This document shows, one piece after another, positions 11,179 through 20,759 of a DNA stretch of 64,000 nt. A model generated the notes under the pieces. That model had not been told where the DNA came from, ran no database searches, and worked only from the letters and a program-made list of their open reading frames with translations. Source of the stretch: Limnanthes douglasii subsp. nivea (taxonomy: Eukaryota; Streptophyta; Magnoliopsida; Brassicales; Limnanthaceae); NCBI GenBank assembly GCA_036936605.1, contig JAUPFV010000005.1, forward strand, positions 60,718,742 through 60,782,741. The letters run 5' to 3'. The translations under genes were made by a program, and so were the position numbers. Positions within the stretch are counted from its first letter, which is position 1; every line of letters starts with the position of its first letter.

Positions 11179-12342
11179 TCAGTGTTTGCTTTGCCGATTT
11201 GCTTTTCTGGCCAATTTTGCTTTCATTTGTTCTTCAAGGAGTTTTTTCCTCTCTATCTCGTCCTCCATCTTTCCGAGTCTTAAGCTGCAAACACAGAAAT
11301 TTAGATGAGTAAAAAAAGAAATAAAAGTTGTAATCCAAAGTAGTTAGTTAGAAATGTAAAAAACATGTTTGAAACCGAAGCAACCGCGCATACCTTCGCC
11401 TCTCTTCTTTTTGAATATCGCTGAAACTGGAGACTTTTAAATCCCCGAGGGCGTCGTCGTCGCGGAAGTCACGCTTCACGCCGCCATCGCGTCCACGTCT
11501 GCAATGTCCCATTTTACAATGTTAGGTCAAGACAAAAAGAAAAAAAAGAAACTTAGAGAGCCTAACGAAAAGGAAACATTTGAAATTAGGTTTTACCTTG
11601 CGAGTTGTTTGATGATAGAGCCCAATTCAGACCGAAATTTTGCATTGTCATCCTCCTGTTGTGAAGCATTCGCATTCGCAGATCTAAATTTTATCGACTT
11701 TGGTTTCTTGGCTCGTGGAACAGCCGCCTTTTTCCCATCCATTGCTCGCTTTACCCCGATGACTGAACTGGACGGCACTGGTGGTTTGCTGTGGATAGTT
11801 TTGATTTTGACTTTTAGAGCAGATTGAGAAGGGGTTTGCTTGGTATCCAAGAAAGGCTCTAGGGTTTGATCCGATTTTATCAGCTTTGGTTTCTTGGCTT
11901 GTGGAACAGCAGTCTCTTTCCCCTCCATTGCTCTCTTTACTCCGATCAGCACCGGTGGTTTGTGGGTGGGTTTGAATACTAAAACAGGACGAGGAAGCAC
12001 AGTTTCTGCATTTTCACCGGAAAGTAAAGGCTTAGTCGGAATCTCAGAATTCTCAGAGCTCAGAAACGAGTAGTCCCGTGACTCGCGGAGCTGTTGAATT
12101 TTTGTTTTCCGTTCAGAATCGCTCGTCTCTGCCACTGCGAGCCCTACTGACACTGAGCCTGTCGCTTTCCGATCAACACCAGACTTCCCCACCGAACAGT
12201 CCTTCTCGTTTCCTATTTCCCCATCCATCGACTCCTTTCTCATCTTCCTTCGAATCTCCTCCTTCAACCTGTTCCTTAGTTCACGAAACTCTCCGGCTTC
12301 TTCGCAAATTGAAACTGCCGGTTTCTTCATGCTCACTGCCAT
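11179..12342 (-). CDS. SPT2-like chromatin protein gene, three exons
   Basis: Host gene on the minus strand with exons 12342-11597, 11498-11394 and 11284-11179. The introns have GT/AG borders (AAG|GTAAAA...TTGCAG|A and AAG|GTATGC...TTGCAG|C). The joined frame is open for 318 codons and ends in TGA. The start is the ATG at 12342 (MAVSMKKPAV), about 70 bp below a TATA box. The N-terminus has a basic helix (EFRELRNRLKEEIRRKMRKE). The middle is disordered and carries a duplicated block, IGVKRAMEGK..AVPQAKKPK and IGVKRAMDGK..AVPRAKKPK. The end (DDDALGDLKVSSFSDI, QKEERRSLRLGKMEDE, then a charged helix) resembles the C-terminal region of SPT2 histone-chaperone proteins, which act on chromatin during transcription. 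The family call rests on that region only; the gene model itself is firm. Confidence 0.72.
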
Positions 12343-12410
12343 CGGTTTTAGTATTTTCTTGTTTACTAAGAGTACGAATAAGAATGCCACTCGTTGTGCA
12401 CTGCACTCTT

Positions 12411-12417
12411 ATTTATA
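12411..12417 (-). promoter_or_regulatory. TATA box of the SPT2-like gene
   Basis: TATAAAT on the minus strand, with a CTATAAATAAG context. It lies about 70 bp before the ATG, which would put a transcription start near 12385 and give a short 5' leader. This supports the chosen start over an in-frame GTG at 12390. Confidence 0.7.
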
Positions 12418-12813
12418 GCCGTCATGAAGAAATCAGTTTCCAAAATTAGGAAACTTCTTTTATAACATATGTTTCCTTTATTCTAATTTAACTTTACTTC
12501 CACTTTTGTTTTTTCAATTCTTTTTACCAGTTCTCTTAACTGTAACATGTGTTTCTTTTATTTGTGGTTACCTAACTATAATTCAAAAAATCATTTTAGC
12601 ACTATCAAATTCAAAAAATCATTCAAGCATAACCCAACCTTTTATTAATATGAAAATGAATGTAATTTTATTTTGAAAAATCATTAATATTTATGATTAA
12701 ACAACTAATAAAAAAATTTACCTTAAAAAAAAAGGGAAATTGTACGTAAGGTATCCACTCAACTATTTTATTGTCATCTAGTATCCAAGGTTTGATCATC
12801 TGCAGAAAGAGCC
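12418..12813. other. intergenic AT-rich stretch
   Basis: Promoter-distal region of the SPT2-like gene, rich in A/T runs. Nothing else is recognisable before the SINE at 12830. Confidence 0.5.
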
Positions 12814-12829
12814 AGAAGATAAAAGCTTT
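12814..12829 (+). repeat. left target-site duplication of the SINE
   Basis: AGAAGATAAAAGCTTT, identical to 13047-13062 on the other side of the SINE. Confidence 0.9.
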
Positions 12830-13046
12830 GCCCCCAAAGGGGTAGCCAAGTTGGTTGAGTATGACATGCTTGTAATCAAAAGTCATGAGTTCAAGTCCCT
12901 CTACATACGCTTTCTCGGTTGAGCTTGTCACCTTGTGTGGTTTACCTTCTGACGTTGGTTTGTAGGCTATTGCATCAGACCGAAGGTTTACCATGTACGC
13001 ACTTATTACACTCTGAGTAGCGGCTGCGGGTTCCCTCCGGAAAAAA
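12830..13046 (+). mobile_element. tRNA-derived SINE
   Basis: Short element of about 217 bp with internal RNA polymerase III promoter boxes: A-box TAGCCAAGTTGG at 12843-12854 and B-box GTTCAAGTCC at 12889-12898, about 35 bp apart. It ends in an A-rich tail (GGAAAAAAAG). It is bounded by perfect 16-bp target-site duplications, AGAAGATAAAAGCTTT, at 12814-12829 and 13047-13062. SINEs are copied by LINE machinery; LINEs occur elsewhere in this window. Confidence 0.9.
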
Positions 13047-13062
13047 AGAAGATAAAAGCTTT
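13047..13062 (+). repeat. right target-site duplication of the SINE
   Basis: Second copy of AGAAGATAAAAGCTTT. It follows the A-rich tail directly, as expected for target-primed reverse transcription. Confidence 0.9.
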
Positions 13063-14200
13063 ATGTCAAATTCATTATAATGTTGCTTTAAATATGTATT
13101 ATTATTTTTTTCTGTTAATTCGTGTTTATTATTTATCTACATTATTTGATTTCATATCGATTGTTGTGTTGTTTGAAAACTTGAAAAACATTGGTAGTAA
13201 GGTATTAATTGCTAGACAAATTTTATTAATAAGAAATTATATATAAAAAACCTAGCTTTTCCGTCCTCAATCCTAATGTAGCCGATTTCTACATTTTTTA
13301 AAAGAATAATATATCTAAGATAGTTTGAGATTTGAAACCGATCGAAATCAGTATCCTTTTTAGTAATTATAGTTTCCTTAGCTATATATTTAGAGGCACT
13401 ATTTTGTTCTCTGTAATTGTCATTCTAAAACAACCATATTTTATTATTGATGTTGGGAGTTAAACTAGTAAAGCCAATCTATTTAGTTATTAAATAAAAC
13501 TTATCCATAGATACCATAAGCTCATGAATTGCCAATTTTTTTTACTTTTCTATTTTTTTATTATACATTTAAGCGTCCTAATTTAAGTTTTATTGTCGAT
13601 ACCCCTAATGTTCCAACTTATCAAGTTGATTGTTATTTAAAAATTTCTTTTGAATGTTTATGAGACCCTTTATGAAAAAGGTTTAGAAATATCCAGACAT
13701 TTAAAGTGGACCTTTTAATTATTCGATTTCTTGTTGATGACTCTTTTGAAATCTTTGCTTACGTCAATTTTTTTCAACACAAGGCTATTCGATGTTAAAA
13801 GACATGATAATCTATCTTTACTACCTGGAACCACTTTTTTCATTTTATCCAGAAATAAGGTACCGGTTTCTATAGTTTGTAATGCTTATGAAATATCGGA
13901 TTCATTCAGATGACTATTATCTTTATTTGTTCACTGAATATAAAATCTATCTGTTTTCATTGTTTCTGATTGAAAATGGTTGCTCTTGTTTGGAATATCA
14001 ATCTATTCTTTTGCTGTTCTATGATTATGAACATTGTGATCTTTTTTATTTTTCTATTGTCTTTGATTTCTCTTGATCAATTCCTTCTGATTGATTTTTT
14101 CAGGTGTTCCATTTTATAATAATAGACTTTATCTTACGTTTCTTAACTATTTCTTGAGTAAGAAAGTTTTGAGAGCCTTTTGTTTGATCATAACTTTTAA
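13063..14200. other. intergenic stretch, nothing recognised
   Basis: AT-rich. Short open frames at 13731-13913 and 13882-14076 have no family resemblance. This may include further decayed parts of the LINE-like relic at 14220-14545. Confidence 0.4.
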
Positions 14201-14219
14201 GAATATCTTTGATTTGTTA

Positions 14220-14545
14220 TGTTTTCTGTAGTCTTTATGTTGGTGACCCAAATGATAGCATTTGGAACAGTAGTAAGAACTTCTTCATATAATATATATC
14301 TCTGATAACCATCATTTTCACCACAACCTATCCAATCTTTGGTGAAAAGTTCTTAAGATATGTCCAAATTCTGCTATATCTTGTAACAGTTATGTCCGAC
14401 TCTGTTTTTTGTTGAAACCAAAACCGTAAGATGATTTCCCAATTTTTTGGCCACTTATTTGACTATAACTTCATCAAACATGAACGTAGACATGTTTAGG
14501 AGAGAAAGCCAAACTTGGGTGATGGGATTTTCCAAGTAACCCATT
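14220..14545 (-). pseudogene. LINE ORF1-like relic (DUF4283 and zinc knuckle)
   Basis: Read on the minus strand, 14530-14430 gives ITQVWLSLLNMSTF and then VAKKLGNHLTV, the pattern of the DUF4283 RNA-binding-like domain (VWV.LPGLP... IA..LG.PL). Further on, near 14280, CSKCYHLGHQHKD follows the zinc-knuckle spacing that accompanies DUF4283 in plant LINE ORF1 proteins, with the last Cys replaced. Stops and frameshifts are present. Similarity was judged by eye. Confidence 0.5.
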
Positions 14546-15320
14546 TTTGTACTCAATTTAATTAAATAAAAAATATGCATATTTTTTTATATATAGATGA
14601 GAAAGAGGTTCAATGACGGTTGGTTGTGTTAATATTGGTTGTGTTAATGAATAATAAGGTTTGGATAAGAAATTAATATTGGTTTTATATTATAAAGTCG
14701 GATCAAGTTTTAATCTGGTAAATTAGTGGGTAGTTAATAAGGTAAATAGTAAAAATAAAAAAGTTCAAATTTTATTGTGCCTGTGTGTCAATTGACGTAT
14801 AAATTAAAGAGTATAATTGGACAATAATTGAGGAGGACCCTAAATGCGACAAAGTTTTTTTTTTCACACGGGCACATGTTGCTCTCATATTAATCTCGCA
14901 CATGAAAGGTTATATATGATACAATGGGACAAAATGGTGGCTATTTTAATTCAAAAGTGAACGAAAAAATTGTTGCGTGACATTAGATATACGTGAGGGA
15001 CTATATTGAATTTTAGACTAGTCCAAATTAAAATTAAGATAATATATAATGTTAGGTTCTCTATAGTAGTCTTAGGGTTTCCATTGAATTTTGAGGGCTT
15101 GTTAGGATTCGTCCAATCATGGTATTTTTTTCTCTTAGATAATCTTCATACAAATTTATCTCTGTTATTTATTGAAGTAGTTTGAGATTTTCTTCTGAGG
15201 TTAATATATATAGTCTTTGTGACTAAGGTATAAAACTACAGTAACCAATTTGTTTTAAATATTTTGGATGAATAATTGTGAAGTATATGTTCAAAGTGAC
15301 TAAGGCATGATCTTTTCCGA
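14546..15320. other. intergenic stretch, nothing recognised
   Basis: AT-rich non-coding DNA. It has phrases common in plant LTRs (GGGACTATATTGAATTT) but no pairable boundaries. Confidence 0.4.
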
Positions 15321-15329
15321 AGGATGGAA

Positions 15330-15480
15330 TTATTATCGAATGCTATAATTTAGTGTTGAAGGTGCAACTTAGTGCTGAAGTTGTAACTTGGTATTGAATG
15401 TTGTAATTTAATGCGGAAGATGTAACTAAATTTGAAGCTAAAAATAAGTGCAGAATGCTTGGACTAAGGGTTCAAGTTGA
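15330..15480 (+). repeat. degenerate ~20-bp tandem motif
   Basis: Successive variants of AATTTAGTGTTGAAGGTGCA, GCTGAAGTTGTAACTT, GTATTGAATGTTGTAATTT and GCGGAAGATGTAACT follow each other at about 20-bp spacing. It is visibly repetitive but strongly diverged. Confidence 0.5.
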
Positions 15481-15878
15481 AACTATAATTAAGTGTCAGA
15501 GGTTGGAACTAAGTATTGAAGCTGGAACAAAGAGATTGGTGCAGTCATGTTAGACTTTAAGGGCAAAAGATTTAATTAAGCTGAATCTTAAAGAGCTGGA
15601 ACTTTCAAATCTCTAAAGGGCTGATGCTCAGCTGAAGGATTAAGTACAAAAAGTCTGCTGGAACCTAAGAGATAAACATAGCCGAAGACAAATGTATTTG
15701 TTACTAATTAGACAGAAAATGCAGGTTAATCATTTTTTGGACCGAAGGTGCAAGAACATGTTTTCGAAGGATTTTGGATATACTTCTAAGATTTTGAGAG
15801 AAGTATAATAACTTGTATGGAAGATTTTAAAATTAGATGAAAAATATCTCATGTTGATTTATGATTATTAATCAGGAG

Positions 15879-16332
15879 TGTGCATTGGAGGGAGACAACA
15901 TAGTACACGACACATACGTCATAAAATGGTGCCACTACCCGAAAATACGTACATGTGTTATAGTGACATAGCCATTTTCTTATTTTTTTTAGGCAAATAA
16001 ATATTATTTTTCTTACTAATGTAAACTTGATGTATCATACTCCACATTATTGATTCTATATATAAGGAAATAGAATACTGAAGTTGGCGTTGTGAAATAG
16101 AAAGAATATTTTTAGAGAGAGAAAACTTATTACTTATCTGGTTTTAGAGAGATAAGTAAGGTGAAAGATAAATAACTGAAATAAAATCTGAGATCTATAG
16201 TTACTTTTGTAAATCGATGGTACTTTGTAACAAAAGATGATTAGTTAAATTGGTTGTGTTTTGAGAGAGTCTTATGATAACCTTTTTATATAAGAATTGT
16301 GTATTTTTCTGTGGCTGCACGATTTCTTCACA
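15879..16332 (+). repeat. possible LTR of a Ty1/copia remnant
   Basis: The segment begins TGTGCATTGG and ends CTTCACA. It holds a TATA-like TATATATAAGG near 16060 and CT/GA-rich blocks, and precedes a copia gag by about 350 bp. No second LTR copy and no clear primer-binding site are seen, so the assignment is inference from position and composition. Confidence 0.3.
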
Positions 16333-16688
16333 ATCTGAACCATATTAAATCTTTTGTTGTGGGCTTGATTTTATTTTATGTCATTCTTGTTAACTTTGTT
16401 GTTTGAAAGAGTAAAATGATGAAGCTTTATTACTTCATGAAACCTCTCGCAAATGGCCACCAACTATTTCCAAAATCTTGGTTTGATGTGGTTAAGTGTC
16501 GGCCATTGCCAAACTTTTTTAATATTATGATTTTCACTTTAATAAGTAATGTGGTGAGCAACGATATATGTAAAAATATTTGTTGTTGATGATGAATACT
16601 AGGTAAAATGACAAAGATCATTTCAAATCTTGAGTGTGGAGATTCAAATCTCACCGGAATATAAAAAACAGTCGCACAAATGAGTTCC

Positions 16689-17225
16689 ATGAAGTTCAAC
16701 ATTAATAAATTTACCGGAGATAATGACTTCTTTGATAATTAAGTTTTGGGGAATTTCCGCTGTCATTATTGGTAAATGAATAAAGGAGATTGATGTTGAA
16801 GTGTTGTCCGTTTCCTATAGTGTTTTGATCTTGAGTTTGACGGACGTAGTCTCTGCACATGAGGATGTGGTATAGGCTAGAAACCATTTACATGAAGATA
16901 TATTTGGAAAATAGGTTGTACCTTAAGAACTAGTTGTATATGCTACAAATGGATGGTAGTAAGGAAATCCAGAAATACTTGGATGATTTCAATAAAATTA
17001 TTCTTGATTTGAATGTGGTTGGTGTCAAGGTTAAAAATAAAGATCAAAAGATTATCCTTTTAAGTTCATCGTCAGAGGTCTTTGAGCACTTCGTTGACAT
17101 AATTCCTAATAACAAATAGTCTATTACGATGGTCGAGGTAAAGAGTTTATTAAGCTCAAAATAGCTTCAAAGGACGGAAGTTTTGAAAAGTGACTATGAA
17201 GGTCTCATAGTTAGTTTGAGGGGAA
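16689..17225 (+). pseudogene. Ty1/copia gag remnant
   Basis: Starts at ATG 16689 with MKFNINKFTGDNDF, the typical N-terminus of copia gag proteins. It is then broken and reappears at 16934-17119 as MDGSKEIQKYLDDFNKIILD, DQKIILLSSS and FEHFVDI, the UBN2/gag-polypeptide pattern. A following stretch (MVEVKSLLSSK, then LQRTEVLKS) continues the same protein to about 17220. Nothing of protease, integrase or reverse transcriptase follows. It belongs to a different copia group from element E at 57577-60263. Confidence 0.75.
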
Positions 17226-17436
17226 ACATCAAATTGCCTAAATGAAAAAAAAATTCAAGGTATATATTTAATACAATTTTTTAAAGTCTAAGCATGGAGC
17301 GGATGCAATGCAAAATGTGAATCATTAATTTTCCTAAATTGAAGTGTGAAACAAGGTAAATAGTATATATGAAATTCATTTTTTAAAATTTCCAAGTATG
17401 GAGTCATATGCAATAAGAAATGAAAATATTAATTTG

Positions 17437-17522
17437 TCTAAATGTGAAATGCGAAACAATGTTTTTGGTAACTGCGAAATGCGAAACAATGTTTTTGGTA
17501 AATATGAAATGTGAAACAATAA
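17437..17522 (+). repeat. short tandem GAAATGCGAAACAATGTTTT repeat
   Basis: Three successive variants of a roughly 37-bp phrase built on GAAATGYGAAACAATGTTTTTGGTAA. The first two are nearly identical. Confidence 0.75.
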
Positions 17523-18624
17523 GCTACCCAATGCGAACCAAAATCTAAATCTAATATTGTCAAAGATCACCTATGTACGAATGTATGATATGCAAAGTTA
17601 TATTCATTTTTTTAATATTAATACATCAATAATTACTAAAATCAGTTTGTATGTTGATCAGTGAGAAAAATATTAAGCATGTATACTCTCCTCAGTGTAG
17701 CAATGTTTTCCATATAAGTGTCTCAAATTTGGCCAGTTTCAATAAAATCTCTAGCGTGTTCACAAATCAGTATGCATAATCAACAATTTCCTTTTGTTTT
17801 GTGGGAAATATCTTAAGCTATTTGACTTTATTGGTAGTTTTGGTTTCAAATTTTATTTCAGATGAGGTAATCAATTTACAAATTTATTTAAATAATAGGC
17901 TTATAAAAGGCATGAGTTTACATATTAAATATGAATTTTGAATTATATCTATAATCATATATGAAATACAACACATGTATAATTATAAAATGTGAAATGC
18001 AAAACATGTATAATCTCATATTTACAATGTAAAAAATATCTATTATCAAATACTAAATGCAAAACATGTCTATTATCAAATGCAAAATGTGATATAACGT
18101 ATAACATACACATTTTTATGTTATTTTCCTTTTGTTTTATTTGCAATATATTTGCAATTGTCACTAATGGTGTTACATTTATTATTATTCTATTATCAAG
18201 GTTTATTGTCATTAATGTTCATTGGTTGATTCCATTTCGTGGTGCCAGTGTGGAAATTAGAATGCGGACGAAAGTCGTTCCTTGATAATTTTCGAGGTAG
18301 ATTTTGTTAACCATTTCTATAACGTCTATCAGTCTCTCATGATCAATTTTTATATTAAGATAATGGTTTAGAAACAATATTGTGTTTAATATTCCATATA
18401 TTTTGTAGTAATTAAAGATATTTACCACTATATGTACAGAAATGATGAAATATTTAGCAGGTATTGTAAGATATCCATAAATTCCAATTACACATATGTG
18501 AAATCCTTTTCATGATAACAAACAATAGATATAAGAATCAATAACCTGTAAAATTTGAAACTAGTTTTGAATTAAATGTGAAATGTGAAATATTAATAAA
18601 AAAGATGCGAAAGTAGTTGGGGAT

Positions 18625-18745
18625 TGAATGTTTACCTTGTAGTCAATCTGGTCTTCTTTGGCTATCTTCATCATATTACTCAAACCAATATGAAACATGT
18701 TTTTAGAACTGACCATATCACCGGATAATATTTCTTTTCTTTGAT
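18625..18745 (-). pseudogene. unidentified coding-like block with splice donor
   Basis: On the minus strand about 34 codons are open (EILSGDMVSSKNMFHIGLSN, then MMKIAKEDQIDYK), ending at AAG|GTAAAC, a good plant splice donor. Codon content is unlike the surrounding AT repeats, which suggests a real exon or relic. I do not recognise the family. A FAR1-related (Mutator-derived) gene is possible but unproven. Confidence 0.3.
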
Positions 18746-20029
18746 TGGAATATTGGGTATTATTTGAGGTAAATCAAAATTTTAGTTTTGTTATAAAGTG
18801 GCCAATCTACTTTCTCACATTCAACAACTTTCCAAAATACTACTTCGTCATAATTGTTCCAATATGTATATAGTACAAATGGATTTTTCCTTTTATTTTT
18901 TGTTATTCTGCCCCCCTACTTATAAAACACAAGTAGATTATGAAAATCCATGAAGACATATGCAAAATAAAAAACTATGACACATATAGATGCAAAATGC
19001 GAAACAAAATTATACGCAAATGAAAAATGCAAAATTTTACAAATATAAAAACAAATCGGAAATGCAAAACACGTGTAGAATACAAAACGAAAAATAACAA
19101 TAAATAATGAAATGTGAAACAAGGCTTTGATGAAATGCGAACAAATTATTTTACAAGATCTAAAGAATACACGGCCTTTTACCAAATATATATTTTTTGT
19201 ATCAAAAATTTTAAACATAAAAATCGAAACATATTTTTCAATCTACTTGATTTTTACTTAAACCTTGATGGGTTTAAATTTCAACCTGCGCATCTTTCAC
19301 TTAAACTTGTGCATCATGTGGATCATATAGATTTACCACATCTTTGACTAAATTTTTCACTTTAATTTTTGTATCCTATATCTCCATCTTGGACATAACA
19401 ATTCAACTTGTATCTCATTTTGGGGTACATCTTTTATTTTGTAGTTTCTTCTTCTGATGTGCATCCTCTTGGTGTGCATCCTATATTTTCAACAACATTG
19501 TAATCACTTCTTGTGAAAAAAATATAACCACCTCATCTTGTAGAGTTTCTTTATGTACATCAGTCTCTATAATTTGTTTTCTCAGTGTGTATTTTCTTTT
19601 GCATAGGAGGCGATGTGTTAATTAAAGCTTTACGTTTGTTGGAACTATATTCTTCCATTGCTATTTGTAATATGAACAAGATATAAGTTTTGTTTAGCCT
19701 ACATTGCTCCAAATTTTATTCAATTGCAATTTATAACCTTATATTTCTCAACTACAAACTGTTTGAGCGCATAATATATAATTTACAGTCTAGTCACTTC
19801 ATCCTTAAGACCCTTTCCACCTTGTTTAAAGCTAAAATTTTCATCAATAAACCTTTTTATTAGGTCTTATATTTCCATATCTATTAGTTGAGATAGTGTT
19901 TCTAACTGTTTTTTTGAATACAAACTAAAAATCAAAATATTCAATCAACAAATTTAAAATGTGCAAAAAATAAAAATAACAAATGCAAAATGTGAAATAA
20001 GAGAAAATATGAAAGGTGAAACATTGATA

Positions 20030-20110
20030 ACTACCAAATAAGAAATGTGAAACATTAATAACTACCAAATAAGAAATGTGAAACATTGATAACCACCAAA
20101 TGCTAAATGA
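20030..20110 (+). repeat. 30-bp tandem repeat
   Basis: Nearly identical units of ACCAAATAAGAAATGTGAAACATTGATAACT occur about two and a half times at ~30-bp spacing. They are part of the AAATGYGAAAC family of this region. Confidence 0.8.
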
Positions 20111-20369
20111 ATAACATATTTTACTATCAAATATTAAATTCATAACATTCCTAACTATCAAATAGAAAATTTAAAATATATGCTTACTTTCATTTTTCTG
20201 ACTAATCTCATCAGACGTCTGTTTTGGGTTTTTAAATGATAGATTTTGTGAGCCTTATGCACATAATCTCTCTTCATATTTCTTTGTAACTCTTAAATAT
20301 ATATGAAGTAAAAGTTATTTTATGTGAATAAGAATTTATTTAACGTGTAGTAAATTTACTCATATGTGG

Positions 20370-20550
20370 TTGAAGTTGTTATCTCTTTTGTTCCTCATCT
20401 CCATCTGAAGAACGACACTCTTGCATGTTATTTATTACCTTATCTCCTTCATATGACATTCCAACTTTATTGCCGTCAAATTCTATTACATCATCATTGT
20501 GATCTCCTAAATAAAATCAGTTGTCTTCATCATCTCATACTACTTTAAAA
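20370..20550 (-). pseudogene. unidentified coding-like block, possibly FAR1-related
   Basis: The minus strand reads GDHNDDVIEFDGNKVGMSYE, then an acidic stretch ending SSDGDEE. The 'VGM.YE' phrase after an acidic leader recalls the start of the FAR1 DNA-binding domain, but the zinc-binding part cannot be followed. Treat the family as unproven. Confidence 0.25.
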
Positions 20551-20759
20551 CTATATTCTTTCTATGAATCATTAACACCAAATGCCTATATTTTGGAATT
20601 TGTTAGAGCCAATGATCCACAAAAATATAAAAAAATATTCAAATTTTTAAATCAAATGCGAAATAAATTAGGATATTAATATATATTTTTTTTATAAAAT
20701 TTGTAGATAAGAGTATACTTTTATTAATAAGAAATAAAAATTTACAACTCGTACATATA

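Larger units (their letters stand above)
17226..20700. other. AT-rich region with dispersed AAATGYGAAAC repeats
   Basis: About 3.4 kb of very AT-rich DNA in which AAATGTGAAAC and AAATGCGAAAC words recur dozens of times, dispersed and in short tandem runs (17430-17530, 17985-18095, 18960-19140, 19980-20110). Between them are a few minus-strand blocks that read like exons (see 18625-18745 and 20370-20550). Long open frames elsewhere here are low-complexity translations of the repeats and were not called genes. Confidence 0.6.

Noticed and set aside
12078..12449. 123-codon plus-strand frame over the SPT2-like gene
   Set aside because: Shadow of exon 1 of the minus-strand gene, Ser/Leu-rich by complementarity.
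16600..16685. B-box-like GATTCAAATC before the copia gag
   Set aside because: Single short match, no A-box at the right spacing and no duplications.
18916..19218. 100-codon minus-strand Phe-rich frame resembling membrane segments
   Set aside because: It is the translation of AAATGCRAAAC repeats; the Phe runs come from TTT-rich repeat words.
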